64,000 nucleotides of DNA, from NCBI GenBank assembly GCA_034509495.1, contig CM067507.1, forward strand, positions 26,960,385-27,024,384, written 5' to 3'. The notes below the pieces were generated by a model that was not told where the DNA came from, made no database searches, and saw only the letters and a list, made by a program, of their open reading frames with translations. Within the stretch, counting starts at the first letter, position 1, and each line of letters opens with the position of its first letter. The DNA is from Acestrorhynchus altus (Eukaryota > Chordata > Actinopteri > Characiformes > Acestrorhynchidae). Shown here in pieces: positions 1 to 31,576 of this stretch. The position numbers and the translations under genes were made by a program.

Positions 1-56
1 AAAATGGCAGTGAAAAATACAGGCCCTTTAAAGTGCATATTGTAAAGGTCACTTAC

Positions 57-17222
<17,166 letters not shown>

Positions 17223-18148
17223 CTGCAGAGTAGACGGAATGAGACTATTAGAATGAAGATGAGGAAGGGTATATTGTTAGTGGTTCAACTGAACTAGAAA
17301 ATCATAGGTAGCTGTACAATGGACGAGTGCAGAGATGATAGGGCACCAAAACACCTCAAAACAACACCCACTTTTCTTTAAAGTCAGCTGACTTTGACAG
17401 AAGGTTTAAGGAACCAGATGTTCAAACGAGAACAATAAAAAACTATAATAATTCTTTAAAGCCTGTACACATTCACACACCTCATCTGTTCACCTTCATA
17501 ACTATGTTACTGTAATGATAAACTTTGATAAGTCATAAAAAGTTTCATAGGCCTCATAATAGAACCCTGTCTGATGCCACAACCTACCCCTGGTTATCAA
17601 TACTCCATATTAGAATTAATAACAGAATAATAAACAAGCTATGAGGACATTAATCAACACTGAAGCAGGGAGTGCCGACATGGTCAACCAGCCATGCTCA
17701 TTATATCACAATAGTTTTAAGATGATCGCATTTTTAAGATACACAATATGCAGGATGATGCAAGTGAAATATAAATGTGTAGACCAATGACAGCAGGAAT
17801 ATCATTAGTAAAGGCTGTTTACCAGCTTCTGACTGGCTGAAGACTTTTGGCAAATTTGTTGTACTGAAAATCTGAGCACAAGAGCACAGAATAGTCTGCG
17901 AGCAAGCAGGAGAAATTCTTGCATGTGCACACACTTTCAAAATGAGAGCACACCCCGATTACATGTCAGCAGGTTGTTCCTGAGAGTGTGCGTACATTTC
18001 ATACAAGAGCAAAACCAGTCTGAGGGAGAGAATGGTCAATTTGAGAGAGCATATTTCTATATAGTCTGTGAACGAATAACGCTTGTGCGTGCTGCATGAA
18101 TTGTGCGCTGACATAATAGATGTCTAATAACATCTAATAACACCTAAT

Positions 18149-18230
<82 letters not shown>

Positions 18231-18238
18231 GAGAGAGA
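18149..18238. repeat. (GATA)n microsatellite
   Basis: About 20 GATA units followed by a short GA run. Confidence 0.98.
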
Positions 18239-19189
18239 GTCATGTTGCAAAACAGTGTTGTATTGCACATGCCTACAAAGAAAATATACTGTCAGAAATG
18301 CTAAATCTTTTTTTGCACCATTATCTTTCAGATTCCTCTCGGTCAGCCTTTCCAATAGGGCCATTTTATGTCACCTCATATTGGATTATTGGAAATCTCT
18401 TGATTATGAAGTCAAACAGGTTAGATATTTTTGATCTCTTATTATAAGCTTTTACTCATGTCCTCTGTGTTTCTGTTGAGCATCAAACTGCGCTTTGTTC
18501 AAGCCTATCAGTGGTGTTTGCTGGTATTTGGAGCAAAGGGTTATAAGCTTTACATATGCATGATGGATCTACTGTAGAATGTAAACCAAGAACAAAATAT
18601 AACAACATTTTCTTCTCAATAATATACTTCAGATGAAGAGAGGGAACACCCTGAATGAAGTAAACAAGGACATAAGTCAAATAATAGCCCTGCAAGAGAT
18701 CCATCGTTGTGAGAAAGTGTGTGCGGCAAACTGAATTCTAATGAGCTCTGAATGAACAGATTCATCCTTCGACAGATCAGGGCAAACAAAGTTAGTGTTA
18801 AATAGCTATAGCTTTGCTTTTATAAAATTATGTTCCAGCATTTTATGGAGTCATGGCATTTCACTGTGCAGTGAACATCTGCAAACAAGGAGCCGTCCTT
18901 GGAGTAGAACTGTTTTTAGCCACGCAGGTGAGAAATTGAAACAGTCATGTGACAAAATGAATCAGACAACCCCACACGGCCCTGGGAGCACATAGGTTTC
19001 ACACTCACAGCAGAATGAACCAGAGTGCGCTTGAAGTGAACCCCAGATAACTGATTTCAGGAGGAAAACACTTCATCACATATATATAAATATATCATAC
19101 CCATATATAACTCCTCGAGCAAGTGCTCCTGGATCCAGAAACAAATCTCCAAGGATGCCAAGTGCCTAAATGTCTGTGAACACTTCTAA

Positions 19190-19545
19190 TGAACACACGT
19201 AGCACATGTATTTGTATTGCAAATACAATAGGACTCTCTGGAACAGATAAACTATGCCTCACGCCAGAAGTGGGCTAGGCGAGAAGAAAGTCCCCTAGCT
19301 GTGTTCTCTGGAATAATGGTGAACCATCCAATACTTTTGGAATGAGTAAGGGATGAGGAGGGGTGGTGATCATCGAACATCCTGACCTCTTCAACACTCG
19401 TCACTGAATGCAATCAAATCCTCAAAGCAGTGCTTCAAAATTCCTGGGACAGTTACTCCAACCAAAGAACCAATATTAATATCTTTGATTTCAGAAGAAA
19501 CTAAATAATTTGGAAGCTGAACTCAATTTTTGCTGAACACTCTAC
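19190..19545. repeat. dispersed non-autonomous element, gtgttctctggaat family, copy 2
   Basis: Has gtgttctctggaataatggt, aacatcctgacctc, actgaatgcaatcaaatcct and gatttcagaagaaact in the same order as copy 1. Confidence 0.75.
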
Positions 19546-20969
19546 AAATCAGAAGGGGACAAACACTGAAATGGAACGTTATCTACTGGTGGATGACCCT
19601 CACAGACAGACTCTGACTGAGCTCGGGGAAAAACAAAATACACAAGAGGTCAAGCTGCATTGCTTAAAAGCAAGCATGAACTGAAAATTAATGAAGCATG
19701 AAACAAGAAATAAAAGAACTAGAACAAGAAATATCACTATTTCTTTATTTTTTACTGAATAAATATCACATTCCTCAATCAAAAAGAGTAAGCACACAAT
19801 GTGGTGGGTACAAGCAACGTACAACAATGCATACTTAATGCAAACTAAGAGAAATCTGAAATCTTTAACAACAATATTCCCAATGAGAGGACTAATGACC
19901 TCCAAACTGCGTCACTCATTTCCTGATTGGATGACCCAGTAGCCACAGTTACAATGAAGATGCTGAATCCAGCTATTTGAAAACTGTATAGAAATCCCAA
20001 AAGAGAGTTTCAGAAGAATGGTATTAATCATTATGTAAATACCAAGCCACAGTATTGCTGAAAATTGAAACTGGATACTCCAGAAACGGGAAATAGGAAA
20101 TGCCATCCACATTAAAGACAAGATTACTATAGTCATCCTGTAAGGAATTGTGTTCTTGCCAGTGAACATTCTAAACATCTGACAGCATCAAGTATTTTCA
20201 TCAACTGTGAGATAAAATAAAAGGAAAGTCCCTCATTCAAGAAAAAGAAAATGAAGATCACACACATTATTAGACCTTCTGCATGACATCAAGTCAGGCA
20301 GCTTCAAGTGTGGATATATTGATACTACCAGCCTTACACTTACACTTACGTCAAGTGCAGACACTATACATAGCATACAGAAGTGCTTTCCTGTCTACTC
20401 AGATAATATCCCTACCTAGTGTGGTCAGATTAGGGCCCAAAGGTACCTCCAGGCTTAGGCTCCACCAAATACAGTAGCCACTATTGATGCCTAGATACAC
20501 AAATTGCACAATACTCAACAGCTAGACACACAGCAACTCTGATGACATTCAGGTGTAGGGTAGTGCAAGACATTAAGTGAAACGCAAGTCTTTAACAACT
20601 AGAAACTGAACGTTGTTCACAACAAGCTACGGCACTTGTGCTGTGTTGTGTCCGTGTCCACTATTGACCCGCCTGCATAGACCCTCGTGATCTGCCCTCA
20701 AAAGCAGACTCCACACCTGGCAGTTTCCTCTGAAATTTTGTCCGTTCCCACAATAGGTTTGCCTCGGACTTGAATGACCCGACGTATGTGCCTTCCTTGA
20801 GTTCTCAGTACTGAGAAATCCTGCAGAACAGCCCTGAGGCAATGAGAGGGTATTTACCCACATGTCGATTCCCTTAGAATGAATTTTATTATTACCTCAT
20901 TACACCAACACTGAGCTTTCAGACATGACTCAAGAAACTATGGTAAATACTAGCTTGCCCCATCTCCCC

Positions 20970-21075
20970 ATGTAAAACTAGACAGACAGACAGATACACA
21001 TTTTATTAATCCCTGTACTGTACAGCAGCACAATAAACAACAAAGAGCAGAAAGAGCACAGTAATCAAGTCTTAT
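20970..21075 (-). repeat. LINE/SINE 3' tail, minus strand
   Basis: agacagacagatacacattt plus tattaatccctg is the reverse complement of the common fish retrotransposon tail ending in ...ttgatccc and a tetranucleotide repeat. The same tail type runs forward at 57330-57445. Confidence 0.5.
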
Positions 21076-21639
21076 TAAGAACAGAACAACATTAATAATA
21101 ACAATAATATAATTAAGTATGTCATATGTAATTACATAAACATTATGCAGGTAACTAGTAATAATACAGCACAAATGAAGGCTCAGTAAGTAGTTCTGTT
21201 GAGTACAATCCCATTTGAGTAGGTCTCAGGTGTTATTTTGTTTCAAATACACTCTTCTTGAAATAAATAATAGTGATGGGAGCAGAAAAAAATTCTTGAC
21301 AGAGTACTGGACCAAACAAGATAAACCAAACACTGAAACGGTACCTCTTATAGACCCTTCCAGAAAATCTGGAAGTGCAGTGACTTGAAGATGTTCCAGC
21401 TGTGATCATTGCAGACCATACTATAGGTTCTCTAAGCCAATCAGACACTGTATACTGAAATGAGAGGAGGATCATTTTATTGTTAGGAGGACTAATGGAG
21501 CCTCTAAATCATAATGAAAAGTACAGTGAAAGGTCTTTCCCAGCACTGTATGTGGGAAACCATACTTCTCTTCTAATTAGTGAAATAAGCTACTTGAAGG
21601 TGCAACAATTACTGACACAGCTGTTAAATTTACACATAC

Positions 21640-22015
21640 CTTCTGTATAATTTGCTTCGAAAAGCACAGGCAACAGAATGGGATGCTCTGGAGCAAATGC
21701 ATATGAGCCAAAAGTAACTGTGCACAATGCTAAACACAGATAAGGGAGTATAAAGCTCTCCAGCACTGGGCTGTGTGGCAGTGGAACTGTTCTCTGAAGT
21801 GATGGAGGTCCATTCAATGCCTAAGGGATGAGTTGGGCTGGTGTTTATAATTCAGAAGCAATCAACCAGCACGAGTACCTGACCTCACTAATGCACTTAC
21901 GAATGAATCCAATCAATCCAATCCTCACAGCAATGTTCCGAAATCTAGTGTCCAACATCTACTGGAGCCTTCTGTTAATATCCTTTATTTTAAGAGAAAT
22001 GGTGGATTAGCAGAT
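21640..22015. repeat. dispersed non-autonomous element, gtgttctctggaat family, copy 3
   Basis: Has ctgttctctgaagtgatgga, a tgacctcac block, atcctcacagcaatg and ttattttaagagaaatgg in the family order; more diverged than copies 1 and 2. Confidence 0.65.
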
Positions 22016-23036
22016 ATCTTTTGAGGATCATTTTCTTGGATTGTACAGATATTTTAAAACCACACTCTTACAAAACCGACAGCAAGTGAACGATGTTGGG
22101 TCTCTCGATGGCAGCGTGTGTTAACGGGTTCAATTAGTCAATCAATGTATTTCCTGAGATTCCTCTTGAGGTCCTTATTAGCAGAAGATTCAGAAGCTAT
22201 CTATGGAGATGACACTGCCTTTAAATATGATACTCTATATTTGGGATTTGCTGAATTTGAAATGTGGGACAAATGATAGGGATCCTCCACGTGGCTTTCA
22301 AAAAAAAAAAAAAACCCAGAGCCACCCGTAATTTTTACACTGCATCTTTCTATGGCATTGTCTTTGAAATATGAATATTAGAAGTTGTTCTTCCAAAACC
22401 CATGAATACGGTGTCAATACTCTGATGACTGAATTATTTTCAGTATGAAATGAGAGCTGGTTGATGCAGAAACAGGAACAGAGCAAGTGGGGTTCAGAGC
22501 CCTGAAAGGAGCTGAGGGGGAGTGCAGAGACAGCAGCACTCCATCAGAATGGAATCCCTTGCCAGCAGGACAGCTGGGTGGCCTTGAGACTTGGCAATAG
22601 CATCAGATGTGCTGCCAGGATCCACAGAAAATCAAATCGAGCAAAGATTACAGTGGGAAGCACAAAATCTGAAGCACTTTCAACTTCAATAGAGGACTGT
22701 TCAAAAGCATGTGATTTTCACCGTCAATCAAATACACAAGCAACCTGAAGAAAATAAGGGTTTCTGAACAGTAGAAACTAAAGGTCCAGATAAAGAGTGA
22801 GACATATAACTAGGCAAACAATGATTCAGAATCTGGTTCAATATGATACAATGCTTTGGTTCTATTCTTTTTTTTCCTACAGTGAAAATAGAACATTACA
22901 TATGCTATATTAATACACAGCACTGGATACCAGTCTAAAACCACCTGAGAAAACCAGATCTACACTGCTTCTACAGATTTATTCAGGTTTTATATTTTAC
23001 CTAAATTCAATTTCATTGAATTCAATTTTCTCAAAT

Positions 23037-23053
23037 CCCCCCCCCCCCCCCCC
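23037..23053. repeat. poly(C) tract
   Basis: Seventeen consecutive C residues. Confidence 0.95.
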
Positions 23054-25689
23054 AAAGACATTCTTTCTCTCCTTCGCTCCTTTTTCGAACATTATTTTTC
23101 CCTTAATCAAAAATGTCATTGTAGAGCATACTGCTAGAGCATAGTGCCCTAGCATAGCACAGAGCATAGAGCATTAGTGCCCTACTGACCCATTCAGGCA
23201 GCATTCTTCTGAGAGAGGGGTGTGTGTGTGTGTGTGTATCTTGATATGGTGGTAATCACACAGTCCCTGAGTTAATGCACGTTTACTAAAGCTGTGCTTA
23301 GCCCCCCGTATTGACTTCTGAGGTTAAAAAAAGCAAGGAGGGTTTTGCAATTCAAGCAATGTTAAAAACAATTGGTATGTACGATGGCATCAAAAACCAT
23401 TTGGCTATCACCAGATTATTATGCAAAACCCACACACACACAAAAAAATCATCATCAGACAGGTGATTTGAGTTGAGTGATATTTATAAAGTGAGGTTTA
23501 GGTTCAGCTGCTTTATGTTATTGCATTTATAAGCATAAAGAAAGGAAACATAACTCTCCGTAAAGTTAATGCAGGTAGATTTCAATTTTTATATTCGTGT
23601 ATTACAGCACATTAGAATTGGCTCACACTCGTGCATGCAGTGTTACATCCATAATGAACTATTTCTTCCATGTCTGTTGAAGGTCTTGCTCGATATCATG
23701 TGCATTCTGAATCAAGTGCGTCACCGCCAATCAATAAAACACTTTACTGCATTGTTATTTGAGCCGACAGTGTTAATACGGGATGAGGGATTAACTGCAC
23801 TGCATTCCTCATTTCACAACGAAATAATCGATGACTGAATGACCAAAGCTGACAAATGTAGATAACTCTTCTCCACAAGAGGAATAATTCCTTGCCAACT
23901 CTATACACACACACACACACAAACACACACACAGGTTGACAACACAAACACAAACAGGAGGCAAGAGAATAGCTTGTCCCAAACGGACACTAAATCCACA
24001 CGGTCACCTGCCTCCCAATAAAGAGGGTGAAATACGCAGCAACAGAAAAATCAATAGCTGAAAAAAGCTTCTGTCCAGCTTTTAGCCTGCCTCAGACACT
24101 TCCTGTCCAGCTCCCTACCTTTTCTGCGGAAAGGCCAGCATGTACACGCCAGTGCTGTGCTGAACTGTGCAGGACTCCAACAACACTGTGAACATTCACA
24201 CACTCGGGCAGAGTCCTAAAGCTCAGAGTCCACATCAACCTCACTATACACAAACACAGCCCTGCTTAAAAGACCACTCTGAGCTAGCCCACTTACTGCC
24301 TCCCTATGCCTACAAAACACACATCTAGTCACACACGCAAATGATTCCCAGTGTTTCCTCTACCGTGACATCACGTCCTGCTTATCACAATGCACTTTGG
24401 CAGTGTGAAGGTTCAGCGAATCACTACTGATATCCAGTTCCTGTCTGTCTCTTCCCCACAGGCTGGAAGAGCGCACACTACTCTTCCTCAGCACAGCAGC
24501 CTGAACATGGAAAACATCGGCTGCCTGTCAGCATTAGGGCTGTGCTTCAGCAAGAATCTGGTGATATGATATGTATCATGATACAGGGGTCATGATCCTG
24601 ATATATTGCACTATATAGAGATACTGGTATTGAGGCTATATAACGTGCTTTTTACTACCTAGGTTTTGGTAGTTTCATGGACCTTTATACACCTGAAACT
24701 TACAACTTACTTTATAGTAGACAGTCAAACACTGATATAATTTTTTAGAAGATCTAGAAGACCAATGTATTATGACTTCATTTCAGATCTAAATCTTTAG
24801 ATAGAAAGTGCTTTATGTCTGCACTTTTTAGGGTTGTGGTTTGTAAGGACCATGAAGAAACATTTCCAGCTTGAAAATCATGTTAGAAACTGATAACCTA
24901 GTTTTTTAAAGTTGAAAATTAAGTTTTTGAGTTGATTAGATGTACAACGATATCCAATACTTGATATTAACAAAATAAAAAAGGGTAACATTCATTTGAT
25001 AATTTTTACATATATATGGCGGCTTTAGGCCTTATACTGAAATTTGAACTCGGACTTTCAGTGTTTTAGCTGTTTTTCATGTGGAGTTTAAATGTTTTCC
25101 AAACTGGATTACTCGTTGAAAGTTCTGAAGCATGCTAACATTCAGCGCTCAGACACTGCAGCCTGCAACACGTGAACATAATGTTTACAGTTTGATGTAA
25201 AAATCAATACTGTTTTTAAGAATCGTCAGTATTGCAAAATGTATTATTATTATTATTGTGATACTCAAGTGTATTGCTTTTTTTTTACACAGCAAATGAC
25301 CACAAAGTAATAGATGGATTGAAATAAAGGAGAGTGAACTTACAGAATGATTGTTAGACACATACCTTATATGTCTAAAAGCTTGTGGACACTTTCCCAA
25401 CATTTCTCTCAAATCAAGGTTGTGATTGCTATTGTGAGTTTACTCCCAGTTTTTGCAGTAACAGCCTCTAATCATCTGTTTACACTAGATGTGATCAAAT
25501 CAATCAAATCAAATCAAATCAACAATTATACTCATTATGTTTTCTCTTTTACAGGTTCTAATGGATCTAAGAATAAAAAAACACATTTAAGTTGAAGTTT
25601 AAGCATCCCATACTGCAAATCCATCATCTCCAATTTGTCTTCATTTCCAATGTAAAGTAACCCATATGTTCCAATGTGCAGATTTTGAT

Positions 25690-25847
25690 TACCGTATTTT
25701 CCGGACTATAAGCAGCACCGGAATATAAAACGCACCCGCAAAGTTTAAAAAACTCCCTGGAAAGAAGAAAAAGCTGCACCTCATTATAAGCCACATGGTT
25801 TGAAGCCGTGGAAAAAAGTAGCGGCTTATAGTCCGGAAAATACGGTA
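25690..25847. mobile_element. MITE with long terminal inverted repeats, about 158 bp
   Basis: Starts taccgtattttccggactat and ends in its exact inverse, atagtccggaaaatacggta, with a short interior. No coding capacity. I know this terminus as a recurrent fish DNA element but do not assign a superfamily. Confidence 0.85.
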
Positions 25848-26824
25848 CTTATCATTTATGAAGTGTGGGAGACACTACGCAGGCTAAATTGGAATGTGTA
25901 GGTGGAGCTTGAAATAGCACAGACCATTTATTGGTTGCACACTTAGAGTCAGCATTCAATGTTCAACCAATAAAAGCACAACACTGACAGTATGACTTGA
26001 ACCCTTTGTTCCATCATCTTATTTTCTGGATATTACTCTTCAGCCAGGCCAAAAAAAGAACAATTATACCCTGGTCAAGTACTAAGAAAGAAGTGCTAAA
26101 ATTAATGAGAGCACATAGACATTTGTTAACTCGTAGGAGTGTGACGCAAATTTTTTATAATGTTTTTATTCTAATCATTCAAAAAGACTTGCGCTAAATG
26201 CTTCCACATGCAAACACCAGTCTGGAAGTTTTCAATGCCTTCTGTCTCACTAATGTGTTGGACAGGGACATGTCTGGTTTGTGCCTGCTTTGTACTGGAC
26301 ATCAGCCCTTTGGATGCTGAGCAAGAGACAAAGAAAGCACACACATTATGATTGACCAATCAATTTAGGCTCCTTCTGTTCAGCAGCGGTCAATACTGCC
26401 ACTTCCATTGTCTGTCAACCTACATCAATATCTTTCCTGAGTAGACAATGGAGCAATCAGAAAGAAAAGGTGTACAGTGATGGAAATAGAAGAATCATTA
26501 CAAAGTAACACATTACATCAATCATTACATACAATAAATCAAACAGAATCTGACGGATGCAGACATTGGTACTGAAATTCCACCTTAGAAAGAGAACCAC
26601 ACTTACATTCTACAAGTTCTGCACCATTTAAGGTAGAACAGAACATTCCTGCAAGAACTTGGAAAATAACTGCATCAGTAGTGCAGTCATGTTTGTACAC
26701 ATAGAACATAATGCCCTGATTTTAAATCATACTGAGGAGAAGAGATGGTTACATTTCCAGAGACACGAACGAGCACAGAGTTTAAACCAGCACACAGAAA
26801 TTAACAAGCAAAGAGCGTGACTTA

Positions 26825-27181
26825 TGAGTTGAGTAGGTGGGTGAGTAGGTGGGTGAGTAGGTGGGTGAGTAGGTGGGTGAGTAGGTGGGTGGGTGAGTGA
26901 GTGAGTAGGTCGGTGGGTGGGTGGGTGAGTGAGTGAGTAGGTGAGTGAATGGGTGGGTGAGTGAGTGGGTGGGTGAGTGAGTGAGTGAGTGGGTGGGTGA
27001 GTGAGTGAGTGAGTGGGTGGGTGAGTGAGTGGGTGGGTGAGTGAGTGGGTGGGTGAGTGAGTAGGTGGTTGAGTAGGTGGGTGGGTGGTTGGGTAGGTGA
27101 GTAGGTGGTTGAGAAGGTGGGTGGGTAGGTAGGTAGGTAGGTAGGTAGGTAGGTAGGTAGGTAGGTAGGTAGGTAGGTAGG

Positions 27182-27245
<64 letters not shown>

Positions 27246-27270
27246 TAGATAGATAGATAGATAGATAGAT
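26825..27270. repeat. compound tetranucleotide array: GTGAGTAG/GTGG, then GGTA, then GACA, then GATA
   Basis: About 290 bp of degenerate ggtg/agtg/aggt units pass into about 16 GGTA units, about 15 GACA units and about 7 GATA units. Three overlapping open frames on the minus strand (low-complexity Thr/Pro/His/Ser) are artefacts of the period. Confidence 0.97.
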
Positions 27271-27415
27271 GAAAAGCACACGTAACAAGAGTCAAGAGTA
27301 ACAAGAGTTGATAACAGTATGGTCCAGCAGCCCTAAATGAAGGATGACGAGGTGAGAAAATGTGTTAACACCCATTTATTCCTAGAAGATTCTATTTCTA
27401 TAAGAGAGAAATAGA

Positions 27416-27417
<2 letters not shown>

Positions 27418-27470
<53 letters not shown>
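27418..27470. repeat. (AT)n microsatellite
   Basis: About 26 AT units. Confidence 0.97.
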
Positions 27471-27474
<4 letters not shown>

Positions 27475-29465
27475 ACTTTCATATATAGATTCATTTTCAC
27501 ACCAAGTTCGGGGCTCCGAAACACAGTAATGATTCTCAGCTTTTTTTTTTCTTGGTCTGCTTTGGTTACCTTCAGTTTCCTCCCACATTACAAAAACATG
27601 AAGATCAGGTGAACTGAGTGTGTGAATGAATGTGTGTTTACACACCATTAAATCGAGGAAGCCTTCTTCAGTATTATATAACCCCTGACATGAACCCTCA
27701 GCTCATCAGCACTGACAGCTCCTCTCCAAAGTGCCCATTACACCATCTCCATTTTAACTAGTGGCTTAATGATGAAGTGATTATGGTGTTGCTGGGTGTT
27801 AACTGTGGCTCCAGGCTGCAGGTCCTGCTACAGAGCCTATTGACAGAACTTCCCACTCTCATGGGTCCCAAACCACTGCTTCACCGAAAGCTGTCAATAT
27901 ACATGAGATTCATGAGCCATTCATCAGCACTACTGAACAACCACACTTCTCTCCACCTCTCACTCACTACCTTCCCCCGCACAACCAAAAGTAGCTTCTG
28001 TGTCTTCTCTCTCAGGGCTCAGCTGGAGTAAAAGGCTGTTCTCCAACCATAACTCAAACCTGAACTGTCACATTACACTAAAGAACAGCACTGCTAAAAA
28101 CAGCCCCACACTACATAAAGCACTGGAGAAAGTTAAATTTAGCACACTTCTTCCCTTAGAGGAAAAAGATGCAAACTCAAGCCGAATGAATGCAGAAGCT
28201 GAAGGACCTGACCATCGGCTTAAATTCAGCAATACAGGCTCAACCCATAAATCACATTCAGCTGTGGGTACTGATATGAGTTTTTTCAGCTGCACAGAAC
28301 AGTGAAATATATCCCACTCCATCTGGAGGGGAATTATAGCACATAACTCATATTGTGGTCAAATAGCTAAACTATTCTGCATGTGCACAATTTGATTCAA
28401 CACAGTCAGGTCTCAGTCCAAAGCATTTTTAATACAGTAAAAATAAGGACTGATAATGTACCTTGTGCTGATGTGACCTTTTTCATTATATTACACAACT
28501 CAACATTAGAAAAGCCTGATATCTGAGACCTGCTCTACACACAAGCTAATATAAACCCCAAGCCGATTCACCACACACAATACAATACAGTATGATAAGC
28601 AGTGATACAATATAGGGGGAATTTAGGATGACTGGGACAGTTTAGGTTAAACTGGACATTAAAGGTTTCATTTTCTTTCTTGTCCTCCTTCAATGGACAA
28701 ATATCATCCTCACTATCAATTAAATCTATTAAATGCTGGGCTATTTTTATAGCAAGAAAACTTGAAAAAGACAGACATTGTTTGAATATTTAGTTTTTAT
28801 TATTTCATTAAATATATTCCATTATTCATTTTTAAGATAAAATGTAAATATAGCAATGAGTGTCGTGTTTATGACCAACTAATATCGACCCAATATATAG
28901 GTGTAGTATCATTTGTTACGCTCATGTTACTTTATTTTTATTGATTTCTTTTTTAAACACATTTATTTTTGCCCTCATTCAGGTGTTTAAATGTTTTTCT
29001 TTTCGTCAAATTTTTTTTTTTTTTTTTTGAAATATGTGCCATGAAATAGGAGTCATGTATGTTTATTGGCTTATATTCAGTATTAGCACTTCAGTTGAGC
29101 CCTAATTCGAGCAGTACTTTCCTTCAGGAGAGAGTATATTGTTACCAGGAGCCTATTCAGTAATGAAAAGCTGCCAGGTCCCTGACGACATTTCTAATCT
29201 CTTAGCTCCTCATTCACACATGACCACTTACACAAACACACACTGGTCATATTAATCCATGTTTAAAAGGCCTCTGGCAGGGAAGCATAACAAATAGATG
29301 TTCTCTTGAAAGAAATCATTCATGTTTGTGATCAAATGGAGAATAATTGTATTAAGTCGTATGTTCATGTGTTCAGTTCAGTCCAGAACCTGGAACGATA
29401 CAGCTGTAGGATTTCTAACCAGAAACCCCAACCTGCAACTAAACCACAGAATCTGTACCAAGTAT

Positions 29466-29838
29466 TAGGGCTGGGTGATATAGACAAAAAAAATATATAA
29501 TATTTTAGCTGAATGGTGATATGATATGATATGATATTATACAATATAATGTAGAAAAAATGAGGCCACTCCATGAAATGCTTTTGTATATTTAAACATA
29601 TATATACATTTTTTATATGTCATCTTCATGCCAGAACACTTCTAATGCCTCCTCCATGGTGTGTGTATATGTGAGAATGTGAGTGGGGTGGAGGGGAGCA
29701 CAGTAGAGGAGGAGCGAAGAGCAGGGGATGGAGCAGAGCATTAAATATACTTATATTTAAACCTTAAAACTCAATATAAATGATAATTGCCACAGCCCAT
29801 ATCATGCTCTGTTTAAAACTTAATCGCCCAGCTCTACC
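29466..29838. mobile_element. hAT-like MITE, TAGGGCTGGGTGATAT termini
   Basis: Left end tagggctgggtgatat and right end ttaatcgcccagctcta are imperfect inverses. Interior blocks are shared with 7415-7650 and with the interrupted copy at 37483-38282. The hAT assignment is by terminal resemblance only. Confidence 0.65.
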
Positions 29839-31099
29839 AAGTATAGCTTAATACTCTGCCCCAACATTGATTGGCCACTAATGTCAGATGGTCCAAATTT
29901 AGTCCCACCCCACTGAAATCCAACAGAAGACTACGAATAAATAGCAATAAACAATACACAGAAAAGAGCACAATGAAAAGGCCCGTTGATGCTTTCTTCA
30001 GTACGATACAGCCTCTGACGTAAACTGTGTTTTCACATGGAAGACAACTGGTATTAAGTCTAGATTCAGTTCAGCCCAGAACCTGGAACAATACTGCTAC
30101 AGGATTTCAACCCCATCTAACAACCAGCAACTAAACCACAGAAATTACACCAAACATAGCTTAATGCTCTCCTCCAACAATCTTTGCAAACATTGCTCTT
30201 TACATTTCCTGATGAAAGCACCAACAGTTATAGTCCAAAATAGTCCATAAACCCCTGTTACATTAACACACTCTTTTTTCCTACTCCTGGGTTTTGAGGG
30301 GTTTTCCAGACAGCAATGATATACACTGAAAACACACTAAAGCCTGAAACCTGACATCTCTGTAGGCTATTTCACCCTGAATATAGGGAGTGTAAAGGTT
30401 TTCGGTGTGGTTAGAATGTATATACTGTCACATTTCAGCTCGCAGTAAAAAGCTCTCGCTCAGAGACTGGCCCTTTCACCGGGTAATGGCCCCTTTTCAG
30501 CATGAGTCCTTCACCTGAAAGAGGGGATTAAAAGAGAGGGGATCTGTGGCTCAGGAACAGGCTCTTCCTCCTCCTCTCCCTGTCCATCAGCAGAGGCCTC
30601 CACCCCCTCTCACTCTGTGATCCGATCAGGTCTCATCCTCTCAGGTTTCTGTAGTTAGCAGCACTACAGTGTCTCTCTGTATGGCCACATTCCTTCCGCA
30701 TAAAAATACAAACCCTTAGATTTTAAAAGCTGACAGAGACCTGCACCGAGAGCAACTAACCCTGATGCTCTTTGTTTTAATTCCGACAATGCAGTCCAAC
30801 ATAGGGGTATGAACGCATAATGGATATGTCAAAGTCTCTCAATATGTTTTGCAAGACTGTTATGATTCTGACAGTGGATTATTTTGTGTTGTATTGCAAA
30901 TACACATCCCTTGTCCAACAGCATCAGTGGTTAACAACAGTGCTCTACCAAAATGGAATTTCTGGGTGACAATTTTGAGCCATAATTAACAAATCATTAT
31001 GGTAAATCAACACCAATAACACAGCCATTACAAAAGTGTAGTGAGCATAAGGCATTTAACATGGTCATGCAAAGCTAATTCAGAGCAACAGTTACTGTG

Positions 31100-31160
31100 A
31101 TACTTTCTGTATTCAGCAGATGCTCTTATCTAAACCAACTTACAATAGTAGGTGTGTTTA
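31100..31160 (-). repeat. L2-type LINE 3' tail, minus strand
   Basis: attcagcagatgctcttatc is the reverse complement of the tail gataagagcatctgctgaat, the same terminal motif that ends the L2 copies near 38.0 and 50.7 kb. Confidence 0.65.
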
Positions 31161-31437
31161 AATGTGGCTAATATTAGAAGTAGAATTGAATCCACATTGC
31201 TATCCACTATATAAATATATACCAGCAACTGGATTATGGCAATTAGCCATAATTCCATCACTGGATCGCTGTTTTGAAATGGTGCATCCCTAATTTACAG
31301 TTTTCCCACTGAAGGGCATTTCATCAGTGTGCAATTTATAACCCAGGGTTTCTTGTTTGTGGTTTCGAAGCAGGACTCAGACAACTGGCATTATCAGCAG
31401 CAGCACTAACACACACCGAGTCACCTCTCAAGTTCAG

Positions 31438-31576
31438 TGTGTGCGCGCGCGCGTGTGTGTGTGTGTGTGTCCTTCGAATAAAGGGCATCAGTGAAGTTGG
31501 CACTCTTAATGAGAACACATACATACACAGACAAGCACACAGACAGACAGACAGACAGACAGACACACACACACAA
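31438..31576. repeat. GT/GC-rich simple repeat and (ACAG)n
   Basis: A short alternating purine-pyrimidine run (gtgcgcgcgcgcgtgtgtgt) at 31438-31471 and an ACAG tract at about 31538-31565. Confidence 0.9.

Noticed and set aside
18149..18238. Regularly spaced short repeats as a CRISPR-like array
   Set aside because: Contiguous tetranucleotides with no spacers, in a vertebrate genome.
26727..27304. Three overlapping 160-184 codon minus-strand ORFs
   Set aside because: They are period-4 simple repeats read in all frames (Thr/Pro/His/Ser and Leu/Ser/Val/Cys runs), without splice sites or start context.
27777..28322. ORFs on both strands at 27.8-28.3 kb
   Set aside because: No convincing splice borders or recognised motif; length is within chance for this region.
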